Notes under the pieces: model-generated
The model's input: the letters and a program-made list of their open reading frames with translations, nothing else
Told to the model about the DNA's origin: nothing
The model's database searches: none
Shown: positions 8,837 to 17,955 of the stretch, one piece after another
Layout: each line of letters opens with the position of its first letter
Position numbering within the stretch: the first letter of the stretch is position 1
Program-made: the position numbers and the translations under genes
Assembly: GCF_000473265.1 (NCBI RefSeq)
Contig: NZ_KI421511.1
Location: 3,323,560-3,387,559 of the forward strand
Direction: 5' to 3'
Length of the DNA stretch: 64,000 nucleotides
Source of the DNA: Amycolatopsis thermoflava N1165
GTDB taxonomy: Bacteria; Actinomycetota; Actinomycetes; Mycobacteriales; Pseudonocardiaceae

Positions 8837-9205
8837 CGAGTCGCCGCGGCTCCACCCACGGCTACAACACCGGTCAGCCCCGGCACCGCGCCCCGGCGGC
8901 CGCAGCACACCCAACCCCACGCGAAGCTGACGGCGCGCGACTCCACCGTCCCGCAGCAGCGAATCGCCGCGGCTCCACCCACGGCTACAACACCGGTCAG
9001 GCCCGGCACCGCGCCCCGGCGGCCGCAGCACATCCAACCCCACGCGAAGCTGGCGGCGCGCGACTCCACCGTCCCGCAGTAGCGAGTCGCCGCGGCTCCA
9101 CCCACGACTACAACACCGGCCAGCCCCGGCACCACACCCCGACAGCCCCAGCACACCCAACCCCACGCGAAGCTGACGGCGCGCGACTCCACCGTCCCGC
9201 AGCAG
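8759..9205 (+). repeat. 123-bp tandem repeat made from the 3' end of the LacI gene
   Basis: Four diverged units start at 8759, 8882, 9005 and 9128; the last is truncated near 9205. Unit 1 contains the final 25 codons and TAG stop of the LacI gene plus 45 bp downstream. The period is 123 bp (41 codons), so the reading frame is kept through the array. The stop is TAG in units 1 and 3 but CAG in units 2 and 4. Translated units read GTAPRRPQH...STVPQ followed by (stop or Q)R(V/I)AAAPPT. About 30 bp further on (near 9229) a weaker, frame-shifted likeness to the LacI C-terminus (VRAKLATAS) may be a decayed fifth unit. Confidence 0.85.
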
Positions 9206-9280
9206 CCTTTCACCGCCGCAGGTGAAGTCCGACATCGAGGTCCGGGCCAAGCTGGCCACCGCCAGTAGCCCCGGCGTGGG

Positions 9281-9412
9281 TCAGGCCTCCTCGCCGGGGC
9301 CGCTCGGCGTGCGGTCCTCCGGCAGGGAGTTGTCCTCCTCACCGAGGCCCTCGTCCTGTTCGGTGGCCGGGCGGGCTTCCTCGTCCAGGTCTTCGCGGCG
9401 GGGGTCGGTCAT
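9281..9412 (-). CDS. Small acidic hypothetical protein (43 aa)
   Basis: A short frame, 43 residues, starts at an ATG (9412) with AGGAG a few bases before it. It is very acidic and has no hydrophobic segment (MTDPRREDLDEEARPATEQD is its first half). It ends in EEA. It lies directly downstream of the PEBP gene in the same direction, ten bases away, so both are probably on one transcript. Short acidic, presumably disordered proteins of this type are common in actinomycetes. I do not recognise a function. Confidence 0.55.
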   Translation of the reverse strand: MTDPRREDLDEEARPATEQDEGLGEEDNSLPEDRTPSGPGEEA

Positions 9413-9421
9413 CGTCGTCTC

Positions 9422-9946
9422 CTAACGTCCGAACCGGCCCATGACGGTGCCGGTGCTGAGGACGTGCCCTTCGATCGCGGCGCGCACGTCCTGGCCGGTG
9501 GCGTCCTCCCCGAGGCCGAGCTCCCGATCCACGGCGTACAAGCGGAAGAAGTACCGGTGCGGCTCGTCCCCCACCGGCGGGCGCGGGCCGCCCCAGCCAC
9601 GCTCCCCGAAGTCGTTGCGGCCCGCCACGCCGGAGTCCAGGCCGGTCGACGTCGGCGCGATGCCGGTGACCACCCAGTGGGTGAACGTGCCGGCGGGAGC
9701 GTCCGGGTCCTCGCACAGCAGCACGAGTTCCGCGGCGCCGTCGGGGATGCCCAGCCACTCCAGTGACGGCCGCTCGTTGCCGCCGTCGTAGGAGTACTGC
9801 CCGGGGATCAACGTGTTGTCGCTGAAGGAGCTGGTGCGCAGCTCGAGCCCGCCGGCGAGCGGTCGCGGCGGCTCGCCGAGGCCCGGGTCGCCCCGGCTCG
9901 TGCCGCGATCGCCGGCCGGGCCGGCCGCGCGCTGGGGGTCCGGCAT
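9422..9946 (-). CDS. YbhB/YbcL family PEBP-like protein
   Basis: 174 residues. The core (SFSDNTLIPGQYSYDG, then LCEDPDAPAGTFTHWVVTGI) matches the bacterial phosphatidylethanolamine-binding / Raf-kinase-inhibitor-like family; DPDAP and the THW motif form its anion-binding pocket. Family members are small cytosolic proteins of unclear physiological role. I chose the ATG at 9946 because GAGGAGGG stands just upstream; the longer open frame runs through the next gene's promoter. An extra hydrophilic N-terminal stretch of about 35 residues, rich in Gly, Pro and Arg, precedes the fold. It is divergent from the small gene at 10016. Confidence 0.85.
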   Translation of the reverse strand: MPDPQRAAGPAGDRGTSRGDPGLGEPPRPLAGGLELRTSSFSDNTLIPGQYSYDGGNERPSLEWLGIPDGAAELVLLCEDPDAPAGTFTHWVVTGIAPTSTGLDSGVAGRNDFGERGWGGPRPPVGDEPHRYFFRLYAVDRELGLGEDATGQDVRAAIEGHVLSTGTVMGRFGR

Positions 9947-10015
9947 GGTGCCCTCCTCGGGAGATCGGTCGCACCAGCCGACATACCCACTGGCCCGGCG
10001 GGTACCCACCGCGGC

Positions 10016-10207
10016 ATGAACCCCGAACGACCCCAGGACGACACCGAGGAGAACGCGGACAGCCGCACCTCGATCGCCGAGAGCACCGGCGAACCGTTCG
10101 AGCCGCCCCAGCCGGGCAAGACCGCCGTGTCGCGCAGCACGGAGGAGGCCGGCACCACGGGGACCGTCGGCCAGGCCGAATACCCACGCGACACCGAGCG
10201 CGGTTGA
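10016..10207 (+). CDS. Small hydrophilic hypothetical protein (63 aa)
   Basis: 63 residues, rich in Glu, Thr, Ser and Pro, starting MNPERPQDDTEENADSR. It has no membrane segment and no Cys. It sits in the gap between the leftward PEBP and kinase genes, on the opposite strand, 69 bp from the PEBP start. Composition and the start context suggest a genuine small disordered protein, but no family is recognised and it could be a chance frame in G+C-rich DNA. Confidence 0.45.
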   Translation: MNPERPQDDTEENADSRTSIAESTGEPFEPPQPGKTAVSRSTEEAGTTGTVGQAEYPRDTERG

Positions 10208-10304
10208 TGAACGGCCGGCGCAGGCCGCCGGACGTGATCCGCGAGGCCAACCGGCTCCGCCGCTCGGAACCGCGGGGCCGGCGCCGGTCACCGGCTTGGG
10301 CCGG

Positions 10305-12029
<1,725 letters not shown>

Positions 12030-12038
12030 CCGATCAGG

Positions 12039-12623
12039 TTACGGACCGGCCTTCTCCGGGACGAGAGCGGGCAGCCGCCACACCATCAACGCCGACCAGA
12101 CCACGTGCGTCATCACCGGCGCCAGCACCCCGCCACCCGACCGCCGCTGCCACGCGAACACCGCTCCCATCACGGCCGACGCGGCGACCAGCGCGGGGTT
12201 GCGGGTGGCCGTGGTGGCCAGGACGTAGACGGCCGTCGACCCGGTCGCGCCCAGCGCGTTGTAGACCGGGCCGCGGAAGAAGAGCTCCTCGGCCGCGCCG
12301 TTGGCCAGCGTCGTGAGCAGCACGGCGCCGCCGTTGCCCGCGGTCGCGTAGCGGAGCACGCCCTGCAGCGCCCGGCGCAGCACCGGGATCCGCCTGGCCA
12401 CTTCGGCGCCGGCGCGGAAGAGGACGAACGCGCCGACGCCGGCGGCCACCGGGCCCGCGCCGATCCGGCCTGCCGGCGTCCGGTCGAGCAGGCTCCCGGC
12501 GGCCCACACCCCCGCCACCGCCGCGGTCGAGCCGACGAACTCGGCCGAACCCGGCTTCCGCGACAGGGAGTGGCCCAGCAGCCCGGCCCCGGCCGCGGTG
12601 ACCAGCCCCAGCGCGGTCTTCAC
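12039..12623 (-). CDS. CPBP family intramembrane glutamic endopeptidase
   Basis: 194 residues with several hydrophobic helices. The motif ANGAAEELFFRGP gives the paired glutamates E112-E113 and Arg117, and His173 lies in PVMTHVVW; these are the expected catalytic residues of the CPBP (Abi/CAAX-protease, Rce1-like) family. The usual second motif FxxxH is less clear (FAWQRR). The start is GTG at 12623, overlapping the stop of the upstream SDR gene (GTGA). Longer frames through the neighbouring gene are not credible. Substrate unknown; members process prenylated or signal proteins in the membrane. Confidence 0.8.
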   Translation of the reverse strand: MKTALGLVTAAGAGLLGHSLSRKPGSAEFVGSTAAVAGVWAAGSLLDRTPAGRIGAGPVAAGVGAFVLFRAGAEVARRIPVLRRALQGVLRYATAGNGGAVLLTTLANGAAEELFFRGPVYNALGATGSTAVYVLATTATRNPALVAASAVMGAVFAWQRRSGGGVLAPVMTHVVWSALMVWRLPALVPEKAGP

Positions 12624-13498
12624 GCCCCGGCTCGCTCCCGCAACGCGGCCACCACCGCGGCGTCGAAGCCCATCGGCTCGAACGGCACGACCTCGCGCAG
12701 GCTGTGGTCCCGCACGACGACCTCGTTGGTCATGGAGTCGACCAGCGACCGGCCGGTGCGGGCGTCCACGTCGGTGACCAGCGACAACCACAGCGACGAC
12801 AGCTTCGGCGACAGCAGCGGCACCGGCACGATGACCCGGAACCGGCCCTCGATCCCGGCCACGCGCTTCAGCATGTCGCCGTAGGCCAGGACGTCCGGGC
12901 CGCCTGCCTCGAACACCCGTCCCGGCGGCACGTCCAGCAGCGCGACCAGGTACCGGACGACGTCGGCCAGCGCGATCGGCTGGGTGCGGGTGCTGACCCA
13001 CCGCGGGGTGACCATCGCGGGCAGGTGCTCGACCAGCTGGCGCGTGATCTCCCAGGAGATCCCGCCGTGGCCGATGACGATCCCGGCGCGCAGCACGGTC
13101 ACCGGCACCCCCGCCTCCCCCAGCAGGCCCTCCACCTGACGGCGGCTGCGCAGGTGCGGCGACAGGTCGTCGGCGTCGTCGCCGAGCCCGCCGAGGTAGA
13201 CGATCCGGGACAGGCCGGCGTCCGCGGCGGCACGGGCGAAGTTCCGCGCGGCACGGGCGTCGCGGCGTTCGAAGTCCGGCTCGCCCAGGGAGTGGACCAG
13301 GTAGTAGGCCGCGTCGGCGCCGGTCAGCGCCGCGTTCAGGGAACCGGCGTCGTGCACGTCGCCGTGGACGGGTTCGCCCGCCCCGGCGTAGTCGTCCGGG
13401 CGCCGGGTCATCGCGACGACGTCGTGACCGGCCTCGGCGAGCGCCGGGCACAGGCGCCGCCCCACGAATCCGGACGAACCCGCCACCACCACCCGCAT
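12620..13498 (-). CDS. NAD(P)H-binding atypical SDR family protein
   Basis: 292 residues. The glycine motif GSSGFVGRRL at residues 8-17 is the GxxGxxG of extended/atypical short-chain dehydrogenases. The sequence then resembles the YbjT / complex-I NDUFA9-like group (DVHDAGSL, ADAAYYLVHSLG, IVYLGGLG). The Tyr-Lys catalytic pair of classical SDRs is not evident, as is usual in this group, where many act as redox sensors or quinone reductases. It is leftward and divergent from the MarR regulator at 13563 and is translationally coupled to the CPBP protein. It may be a MarR target because both share a 64-bp promoter gap (inference). Confidence 0.8.
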   Translation of the reverse strand: MRVVVAGSSGFVGRRLCPALAEAGHDVVAMTRRPDDYAGAGEPVHGDVHDAGSLNAALTGADAAYYLVHSLGEPDFERRDARAARNFARAAADAGLSRIVYLGGLGDDADDLSPHLRSRRQVEGLLGEAGVPVTVLRAGIVIGHGGISWEITRQLVEHLPAMVTPRWVSTRTQPIALADVVRYLVALLDVPPGRVFEAGGPDVLAYGDMLKRVAGIEGRFRVIVPVPLLSPKLSSLWLSLVTDVDARTGRSLVDSMTNEVVVRDHSLREVVPFEPMGFDAAVVAALRERAGA

Positions 13499-13514
13499 CA
13501 GCCGTCCTCCGCGC

Positions 13515-13530
13515 TATCTTAGCGATGATA
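13515..13530. promoter_or_regulatory. Imperfect 16-bp palindrome in the SDR/marR divergent promoter
   Basis: TATCTTAGCGATGATA is an imperfect palindrome: 12 of its 16 positions match its own reverse complement. It lies between the divergent SDR and MarR starts. A site of this size is what a MarR dimer usually binds, so autoregulation is plausible. It also contains CTTAG, the half-site seen in the palindromes at 16167-16296. Confidence 0.35.
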
Positions 13531-13562
13531 TTCTTACGGTAGAAATGTTTTGAGGGGATCCT

Positions 13563-14123
13563 ATGCCGAAGCGCGACAAGCCGCAGCCGGACGCGGTCGA
13601 TCTGATGCTCGCGGAGTGGCGCCGCGAGGCGCCGGAGATCGACGCGTCGCCGCTGGCCGTGTTCGGGCGGCTGCACCGCGCCTTCGACGGGTACACCGTG
13701 CAGCTCAACCGGGTGTTCGGGCGGTACGGGGTCAACATCTCCGCCTTCGGCATCCTGGCCGCGCTGCGGCGGGTGGGCGCGCCGTACCGCCGGACGGCGG
13801 GCGAGCTGGCCGACGCGAACCTGCTCACCACGGGCGGCATCACGCAGCGGGTCGACAAGCTGGAGGCCGCCGGCCTGGTCTACCGCGAGCGCGACGCCAC
13901 CGACCGCCGCATCGTCTACATCGGACTCACCGACGAGGGCCTCGCGCTCACCGACAAGGTCGCGGAGGTCCACTTCGCGAACGAGAACCGCATGCTCGCG
14001 GGCCTGACGAAGACCGAGCGGACGCAGCTGGCGCAGCTGCTGAGCCGGCTGGAGCACTCGATCCGGCTGGCCGAGATGGCCGACCGGGCGGAAACCGACG
14101 GGAACCGTTCCGGGCGCCGGTGA
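13563..14123 (+). CDS. MarR family transcriptional regulator
   Basis: 186 residues, starting at ATG 13563 with AGGGGA upstream. The winged-helix core is clear: ISAFGILAALRRVG, then the recognition helix and wing ANLLTTGGITQRVDKLEAAG and YRERDATDRRIVYIGLTDEG. Both the N- and C-terminal dimerisation helices are present, so the protein looks intact. MarR proteins are dimeric repressors released by small, often phenolic, ligands. Next to an SDR and 2 kb from an aromatic-type catabolic cluster, it could regulate either. The shared CTTAG half-site is the only hint for the latter (inference). Confidence 0.92.
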   Translation: MPKRDKPQPDAVDLMLAEWRREAPEIDASPLAVFGRLHRAFDGYTVQLNRVFGRYGVNISAFGILAALRRVGAPYRRTAGELADANLLTTGGITQRVDKLEAAGLVYRERDATDRRIVYIGLTDEGLALTDKVAEVHFANENRMLAGLTKTERTQLAQLLSRLEHSIRLAEMADRAETDGNRSGRR

Positions 14124-14163
14124 GTCGGACCGGGGAACGATCATCCCCCCGGAAGGCTGCCTG

Positions 14164-14685
14164 ATGACCGACCCCGTGCCGAACCTCGGCAACGACGCCA
14201 CGGCGACCCTGTTCGACGCGATCGACTTCGCGGTCGAAAACGCGGAAACGACCGAGTCCGGCTTCGTGCCCTTCGTGCTCGCCGTCCTGCCCGACGGCGA
14301 GAAGGTCGCGACCCGCTACGTCGACTCCGAGGAGAACTTCACCGTCGAGGGCAGCGTCGCGCTGGCCCGGCAGGACCTCGCCGCCGCCGACCCGGTGCCG
14401 CGTCACGTCGCGCTGGCCTGGGACGGCTTCCTGACCCTGGACGAGGACCGGACCGAGGCGGTGTTCGTCGACGCCTACGAGCAGGGCAGGCCGGAGGGCG
14501 TGCGGTTCGCGCAGCGCTACCACCGCACGAGCGACGGCCTGGAGATGATCGGGAACCCGTTGCTGCTCGGCCACCGCCCCGAGCCGATGCTGCCCCACCC
14601 GGCCGGACCCGGGCAGGCGACCGACGGCCGCGTCGCCGCGATCGCCCGGATCCAGGCCATGGTGGACGAGCGGAAGCGGCGCTAG
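14164..14685 (+). CDS. Hypothetical protein (173 aa)
   Basis: 173 residues, acidic, without signal peptide or membrane span; start ATG 14164 after GGAAGG. It alternates beta-like segments (FVPFVLAVLPDGEKVATRYV, HVALAWDGFLTLDEDRTEAV) and ends in a basic helix. I do not recognise the family. It follows marR by 40 bp in the same direction and may be cotranscribed. Its stop overlaps the stop of the convergent aldehyde dehydrogenase gene in the palindromic tetranucleotide CTAG (14682-14685). Confidence 0.75.
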   Translation: MTDPVPNLGNDATATLFDAIDFAVENAETTESGFVPFVLAVLPDGEKVATRYVDSEENFTVEGSVALARQDLAAADPVPRHVALAWDGFLTLDEDRTEAVFVDAYEQGRPEGVRFAQRYHRTSDGLEMIGNPLLLGHRPEPMLPHPAGPGQATDGRVAAIARIQAMVDERKRR

Positions 14686-16130
14686 CCGGCCCAGGGCAGG
14701 GGCGCCTCGTCGAGGCCCCAGTACACGCTCTTCTGCCGCAGGTACCCGAGGATCCCCTCGCGGCCCTTGTCGACGCCCAGCCCGCTCTCCTTCCTGCCGG
14801 AGAACGGCGTCGAGATGCTGAACTGCTTGTACGTGTTGATCCACACCGTCCCGGCCTCGATCCGCCGCGCCAGGCGCCACGCGCGGCGGTAGTCGGCGGT
14901 CCAGATGCCGCACGCGAGGCCGTACACGGTGTCGTTCGCCTGCGCCACCAGGTCCGCTTCGTCCCGGTAGGGCAGCAGCACGCCGACCGGGCCGAAGATC
15001 TCCTCCTGGCACGTCTTCGACGAGTTCGGCAACCCCTCCAGCAGCGTCGGCGGGTAGTACGCGCCCGCCGACGGCGGCACCGCTCCCCCGCACAGCACCC
15101 GCGCCCCCTCCTCACGCGCGCGGTCCACCAGCGCGGCCACCCGGTCGCGGTGCGCGAACGTCGCCAGCGGCGCCACCTGCGTGTCCGCCGCGGTGCCCGG
15201 CCCCATGCGCAGCCGGGACGCGCCCGCCACCAGGAGGTCCCGGAACTCGGCGTATCGCGACTCCGGCAGGAAGATGCGTGACCCGGCGATGCAGCTCTGG
15301 CCGCTGGAGGAGAAGATCCCGTACAGGATCCCGGCCACCGCCTGCTCGGCCGCCGCGTCCGGGCACACGATCGTCGGTGACTTGCCGCCCAGTTCCATCG
15401 TCACCGGCATGACCTTCTCCGCCGCGATCCGCCCGATCGCCCGCCCGGTCGACGTGCCCCCGGTGAACGCGACCTTCCCGACCGCGGGGTGCCGCACGAT
15501 CGCGTCCCCCACCACCGAACCCGGGCCCGGCAGCACGGACAGCGACCGCGCCGGCACACCGGCCTCCAGCACGAGCCGGGCCAGCGCCAGCGACACCAGC
15601 GGCGTCGCCTCGGCCGGTTTGAGCAGCACGCCGTTGCCCGCGGCGAGCGCGGGCGCGATCTTCTGCGCGTCGCTGGCGATCGGCGAGTTCCACGGCGTGA
15701 TCGCGCCGACCACCCCGATGGGCTCGTACACCGACATCGTCAGCCACGGCCCGCGCTGCGGGGTCAGCGCGGTCTCCATCGTCTCCAGCGCCGCCGCGTA
15801 GAACCGGAACGTCGCCGCCGCGCTCGCCACCAGCGCGCGCGTCTCGCGTAGCGCCTTGCCGGTGTTGCGGGTCTGCAGCAGGGCCAGCGACTCCGCGTCC
15901 CGCTCGATCAGGTCGCCGACCCGGGCCAGCACTCGCGCCCGCTCGTGCGGCAGCAACGCCGCCCATTCGGCCACCCAGGCCGCGCGGGCCGCCTCGTCGA
16001 CGTCCCTGGCGGACGCGCCGTGCACGACCGCGATCGGCTCACCGGTCGCCGGGTCCACGCACTCCAGCGGCGCGCCACCGCCGCGCCGCCACCGCCCGGC
16101 CACCAGGATCTCGTCCGCGGGCACTGTCAT
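14682..16130 (-). CDS. Aldehyde dehydrogenase family protein
   Basis: 482 residues. All catalytic residues of the NAD(P)-dependent aldehyde dehydrogenases are visible: Asn148 in PWNSP, Glu246 in MELGGKSP, and the nucleophile Cys280 in SSSGQSC. The cofactor loop FTGGTSTGR is at 222-230. Enzymes of this type oxidise semialdehydes or aromatic and aliphatic aldehydes to acids. It is transcribed divergently from the cupin-Rieske cluster, and three related palindromes sit in the 183-bp gap, so it is probably coregulated and supplies an aldehyde-oxidation step of that pathway (inference). Confidence 0.92.
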   Translation of the reverse strand: MTVPADEILVAGRWRRGGGAPLECVDPATGEPIAVVHGASARDVDEAARAAWVAEWAALLPHERARVLARVGDLIERDAESLALLQTRNTGKALRETRALVASAAATFRFYAAALETMETALTPQRGPWLTMSVYEPIGVVGAITPWNSPIASDAQKIAPALAAGNGVLLKPAEATPLVSLALARLVLEAGVPARSLSVLPGPGSVVGDAIVRHPAVGKVAFTGGTSTGRAIGRIAAEKVMPVTMELGGKSPTIVCPDAAAEQAVAGILYGIFSSSGQSCIAGSRIFLPESRYAEFRDLLVAGASRLRMGPGTAADTQVAPLATFAHRDRVAALVDRAREEGARVLCGGAVPPSAGAYYPPTLLEGLPNSSKTCQEEIFGPVGVLLPYRDEADLVAQANDTVYGLACGIWTADYRRAWRLARRIEAGTVWINTYKQFSISTPFSGRKESGLGVDKGREGILGYLRQKSVYWGLDEAPLPWAG

Positions 16131-16166
16131 CGAGCCACCTCCACAGGCCGTCCAGAATCGGCAGAA

Positions 16167-16296
16167 TAACTTAGCTCTAAGTTAATTGGAAGCCGTTAAC
16201 ACCATCGAAACCGGCAGCCAGAAAACTTAGAGCTAAGGGTTGTCGTCGCCCGGGTCGCGGTGCTACAAACTCTTCCCAAGTTCCCTTAGAGTTAAG
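16167..16296. promoter_or_regulatory. Three related palindromes in the divergent ALDH/cupin promoter
   Basis: A CTTAG-N2-CTAAG type inverted repeat occurs three times. The best is at 16167-16184 (TAACTTAG CT CTAAGTTA, perfect 8-bp arms), next 16226-16237 (CTTAG AG CTAAG, perfect 5-bp arms), then 16285-16296 (CTTAG AG TTAAG, one mismatch). Centres are 56 and 59 bp apart. This is an A+T-rich island in a very G+C-rich region, between divergent starts at 16130 and 16314. It is likely a cooperative operator set for the catabolic cluster. The cognate regulator is not adjacent. Confidence 0.65.
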
Positions 16297-16313
16297 ACAT
16301 CCAAGGAGATCCC

Positions 16314-16823
16314 GTGACGACGACGCAAGCCGGCCTCGAGGAACTGATCGACTCCTGCATCGCGACCCGCGAATCGCGCTACGAGGACTGGGACACACTT
16401 GGCTTCCAGGCCAAGGCGGGCGAGCAGTTCCGCCGCGCGCAGGTCCGCTACATCGGCTCCGGCGCCACCGGCAACCACGACACCGACAACCGCATCCTGC
16501 CCTCGGAGCACTTCACGTTCTCCAACATGCGGCTGCCCGCCGGCGCGATCGGCCCCGAGCACACCCACCACGACGTGGAAGAGGTCTTCTTCGTCCTGGA
16601 GGGCACCCTCGAAGTCACGGTGCACGACGTCGAGGACGGCACCAAGACCGCCAGCCGCGTGCTGGGCTACCGCGACCTGATCCGCGTCCCGGCCGGGGTG
16701 CCGCGCAGCCTGCGCAACATCGGCGACACCGACGCCCTGTTCGCCGTGATCATCGGCGCGCAGAAGCCGCAGCTGCCGACCTACCCGCCGACCTCGCCGA
16801 TGCACGGCGTGACCCGCGACTGA
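16314..16823 (+). CDS. Cupin domain protein
   Basis: 169 residues, GTG start with CAAGGAGA upstream. A single cupin fold is visible: motif 1 is GPEHTHHDVEEVFFVLEG, with His residues and Glu placed to bind a metal, and motif 2 includes DLIRVPAGVPRSLRN, which lacks the usual second-motif His. Cupins of this size serve as metal-dependent dioxygenases, isomerases or binding proteins. It is the first gene of the rightward catabolic operon, five bases before the reductase gene. It may be a ring-cleavage accessory, an isomerase or a sensor; the sequence does not decide. Confidence 0.82.
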   Translation: MTTTQAGLEELIDSCIATRESRYEDWDTLGFQAKAGEQFRRAQVRYIGSGATGNHDTDNRILPSEHFTFSNMRLPAGAIGPEHTHHDVEEVFFVLEGTLEVTVHDVEDGTKTASRVLGYRDLIRVPAGVPRSLRNIGDTDALFAVIIGAQKPQLPTYPPTSPMHGVTRD

Positions 16824-16827
16824 ACCC

Positions 16828-17763
16828 ATGACCCGGACGGTACGAGTTCACCAGAGCACCTGGCTGGCCGACGGGGTCGTGCGCGTCGAGCTGCGCGACC
16901 CCGCCGGGGCGGCCCTGCCGGCGTGGGAGCCGGGCGCGCACCTGTCGCTGCACCTGCCCAACGGGCTGGTCCGGGAGTACTCCCTGTGCGGCGACCCGGC
17001 GGACGGGCACAGCTGGACCGTGGCCGTCCTGCGCGAGCCGTCCTCCCGCGGCGGCAGCGCCTGGGTGCACGAGCGCCTCACCCCGGGCACGCTGATCGAG
17101 GCCGACGGGCCACGCAACAACTTCGCCCTCGAAGACGCGCACCGGCACCTGCTGATCGCCGGCGGCATCGGCATCACTCCCCTGCTGGCGATGGCGAAGA
17201 CCCTGCAACAACAGGGTTCCCACTGGTCCATGCTCTACTGTGGACGCTCCCGGTCGAGCATGGCCTTCCTGGGCGACCTGCCCGCGGACCGGGTGCGCGT
17301 GCACGCCGACGACGAGCGCGGCGGACCGCCGGACCTGGCGGCCGAGCTGGCTGAACTGCGGCCGGGCACGCTCGTCTACTGCTGCGGCCCGGAACCGCTC
17401 ATCGCCGCCGTCGAGGCCGCGCTCCCGGACGCCTCGATACTGCGGGTGGAACGGTTCCGCGCGCCCACGACAGCCCCGGCCACCCCCGACGAGAGCTTCG
17501 ACGTGGTGTGCGGCGGATCGGGGCGCCGGATTCCCGTGCCCGCGGGAGTGTCCATCTTGGACGCGCTCGCCGGGTCCGGGGTGTCCGTGCCGAACTCCTG
17601 TCGCGAAGGGGTGTGCGGCACCTGCGAGACCAAGGTGCTCGCCGGCGAACCCGAGCACCGCGACTTCCTGCTGAGCGACGACGAGAAGGCGGCCGGCGGC
17701 ACGATGCTGATCTGCGTGTCCCGCAGCCGGTCGGCCGAGCTCGTCCTGGACGTGGAGGACTGA
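16828..17763 (+). CDS. Phthalate-dioxygenase-reductase-like flavoprotein with C-terminal [2Fe-2S]
   Basis: 311 residues. Domain order: flavin domain (REYSLCG at 49-55 is the FMN-type motif of the PDR family), NAD domain (LIAGGIGITPLL, 109-120; CCGPEPLI, 185-192), and a plant-type ferredoxin with Cys258, Cys263, Cys266 and Cys296. This order (flavin-NAD-ferredoxin) is that of phthalate dioxygenase reductase and VanB. It would carry electrons from NAD(P)H to the Rieske oxygenase encoded 190 bp downstream. The gene is immediately followed by a small HTH-like gene and the oxygenase gene, all tightly spaced. Confidence 0.93.
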   Translation: MTRTVRVHQSTWLADGVVRVELRDPAGAALPAWEPGAHLSLHLPNGLVREYSLCGDPADGHSWTVAVLREPSSRGGSAWVHERLTPGTLIEADGPRNNFALEDAHRHLLIAGGIGITPLLAMAKTLQQQGSHWSMLYCGRSRSSMAFLGDLPADRVRVHADDERGGPPDLAAELAELRPGTLVYCCGPEPLIAAVEAALPDASILRVERFRAPTTAPATPDESFDVVCGGSGRRIPVPAGVSILDALAGSGVSVPNSCREGVCGTCETKVLAGEPEHRDFLLSDDEKAAGGTMLICVSRSRSAELVLDVED

Positions 17764-17767
17764 GGAC

Positions 17768-17953
17768 ATGCCTTCCAGCTACGAGAACGCGTTCGGCGAC
17801 GAACTCGAGGCGATCTACGGCCGCGGCGTGCACGACCTGCCGGGTGTCGTGGCCGCCCTCAACTCCTCCGGGGTGCGCCCCGCGGGCGGCGAGGACTGGA
17901 CCGAGTCGTCGTTCACCGCCGAACTGGCCCGCCTGAGCGGAACGGAGAAGTAG
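17768..17953 (+). CDS. Small recombinase-like helix-turn-helix protein (61 aa)
   Basis: 61 residues between the reductase and oxygenase genes, with gaps of four and two bases. The pattern HDLPGVVAALNSSGVRP followed by WTESSFTAELARLSG resembles the C-terminal helix-turn-helix of serine recombinases (a loop before a segment reading W-T-x-x-x-F). I recall small proteins of this kind in other Rieske oxygenase operons, but have not checked. No catalytic recombinase domain is present. It may be an oxygenase accessory subunit or a DNA-binding regulator. It is a real gene by its spacing and composition. Confidence 0.65.
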   Translation: MPSSYENAFGDELEAIYGRGVHDLPGVVAALNSSGVRPAGGEDWTESSFTAELARLSGTEK

Positions 17954-17955
17954 AC

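Noticed and set aside
8759..9205. Repeat array considered as a CRISPR
   Set aside because: Units are contiguous 123-bp direct copies without unique spacers, and no cas genes are in the window.
8587..9342. A 251-codon reverse-strand frame made of repeated CGTVESRAVSFAWGW-type units
   Set aside because: It is the antisense of the 123-bp repeat array and of the lacI 3' end. It has no ribosome site, no known domain and unusual Cys/Trp/Arg-rich composition; the repeat on the forward strand explains it.
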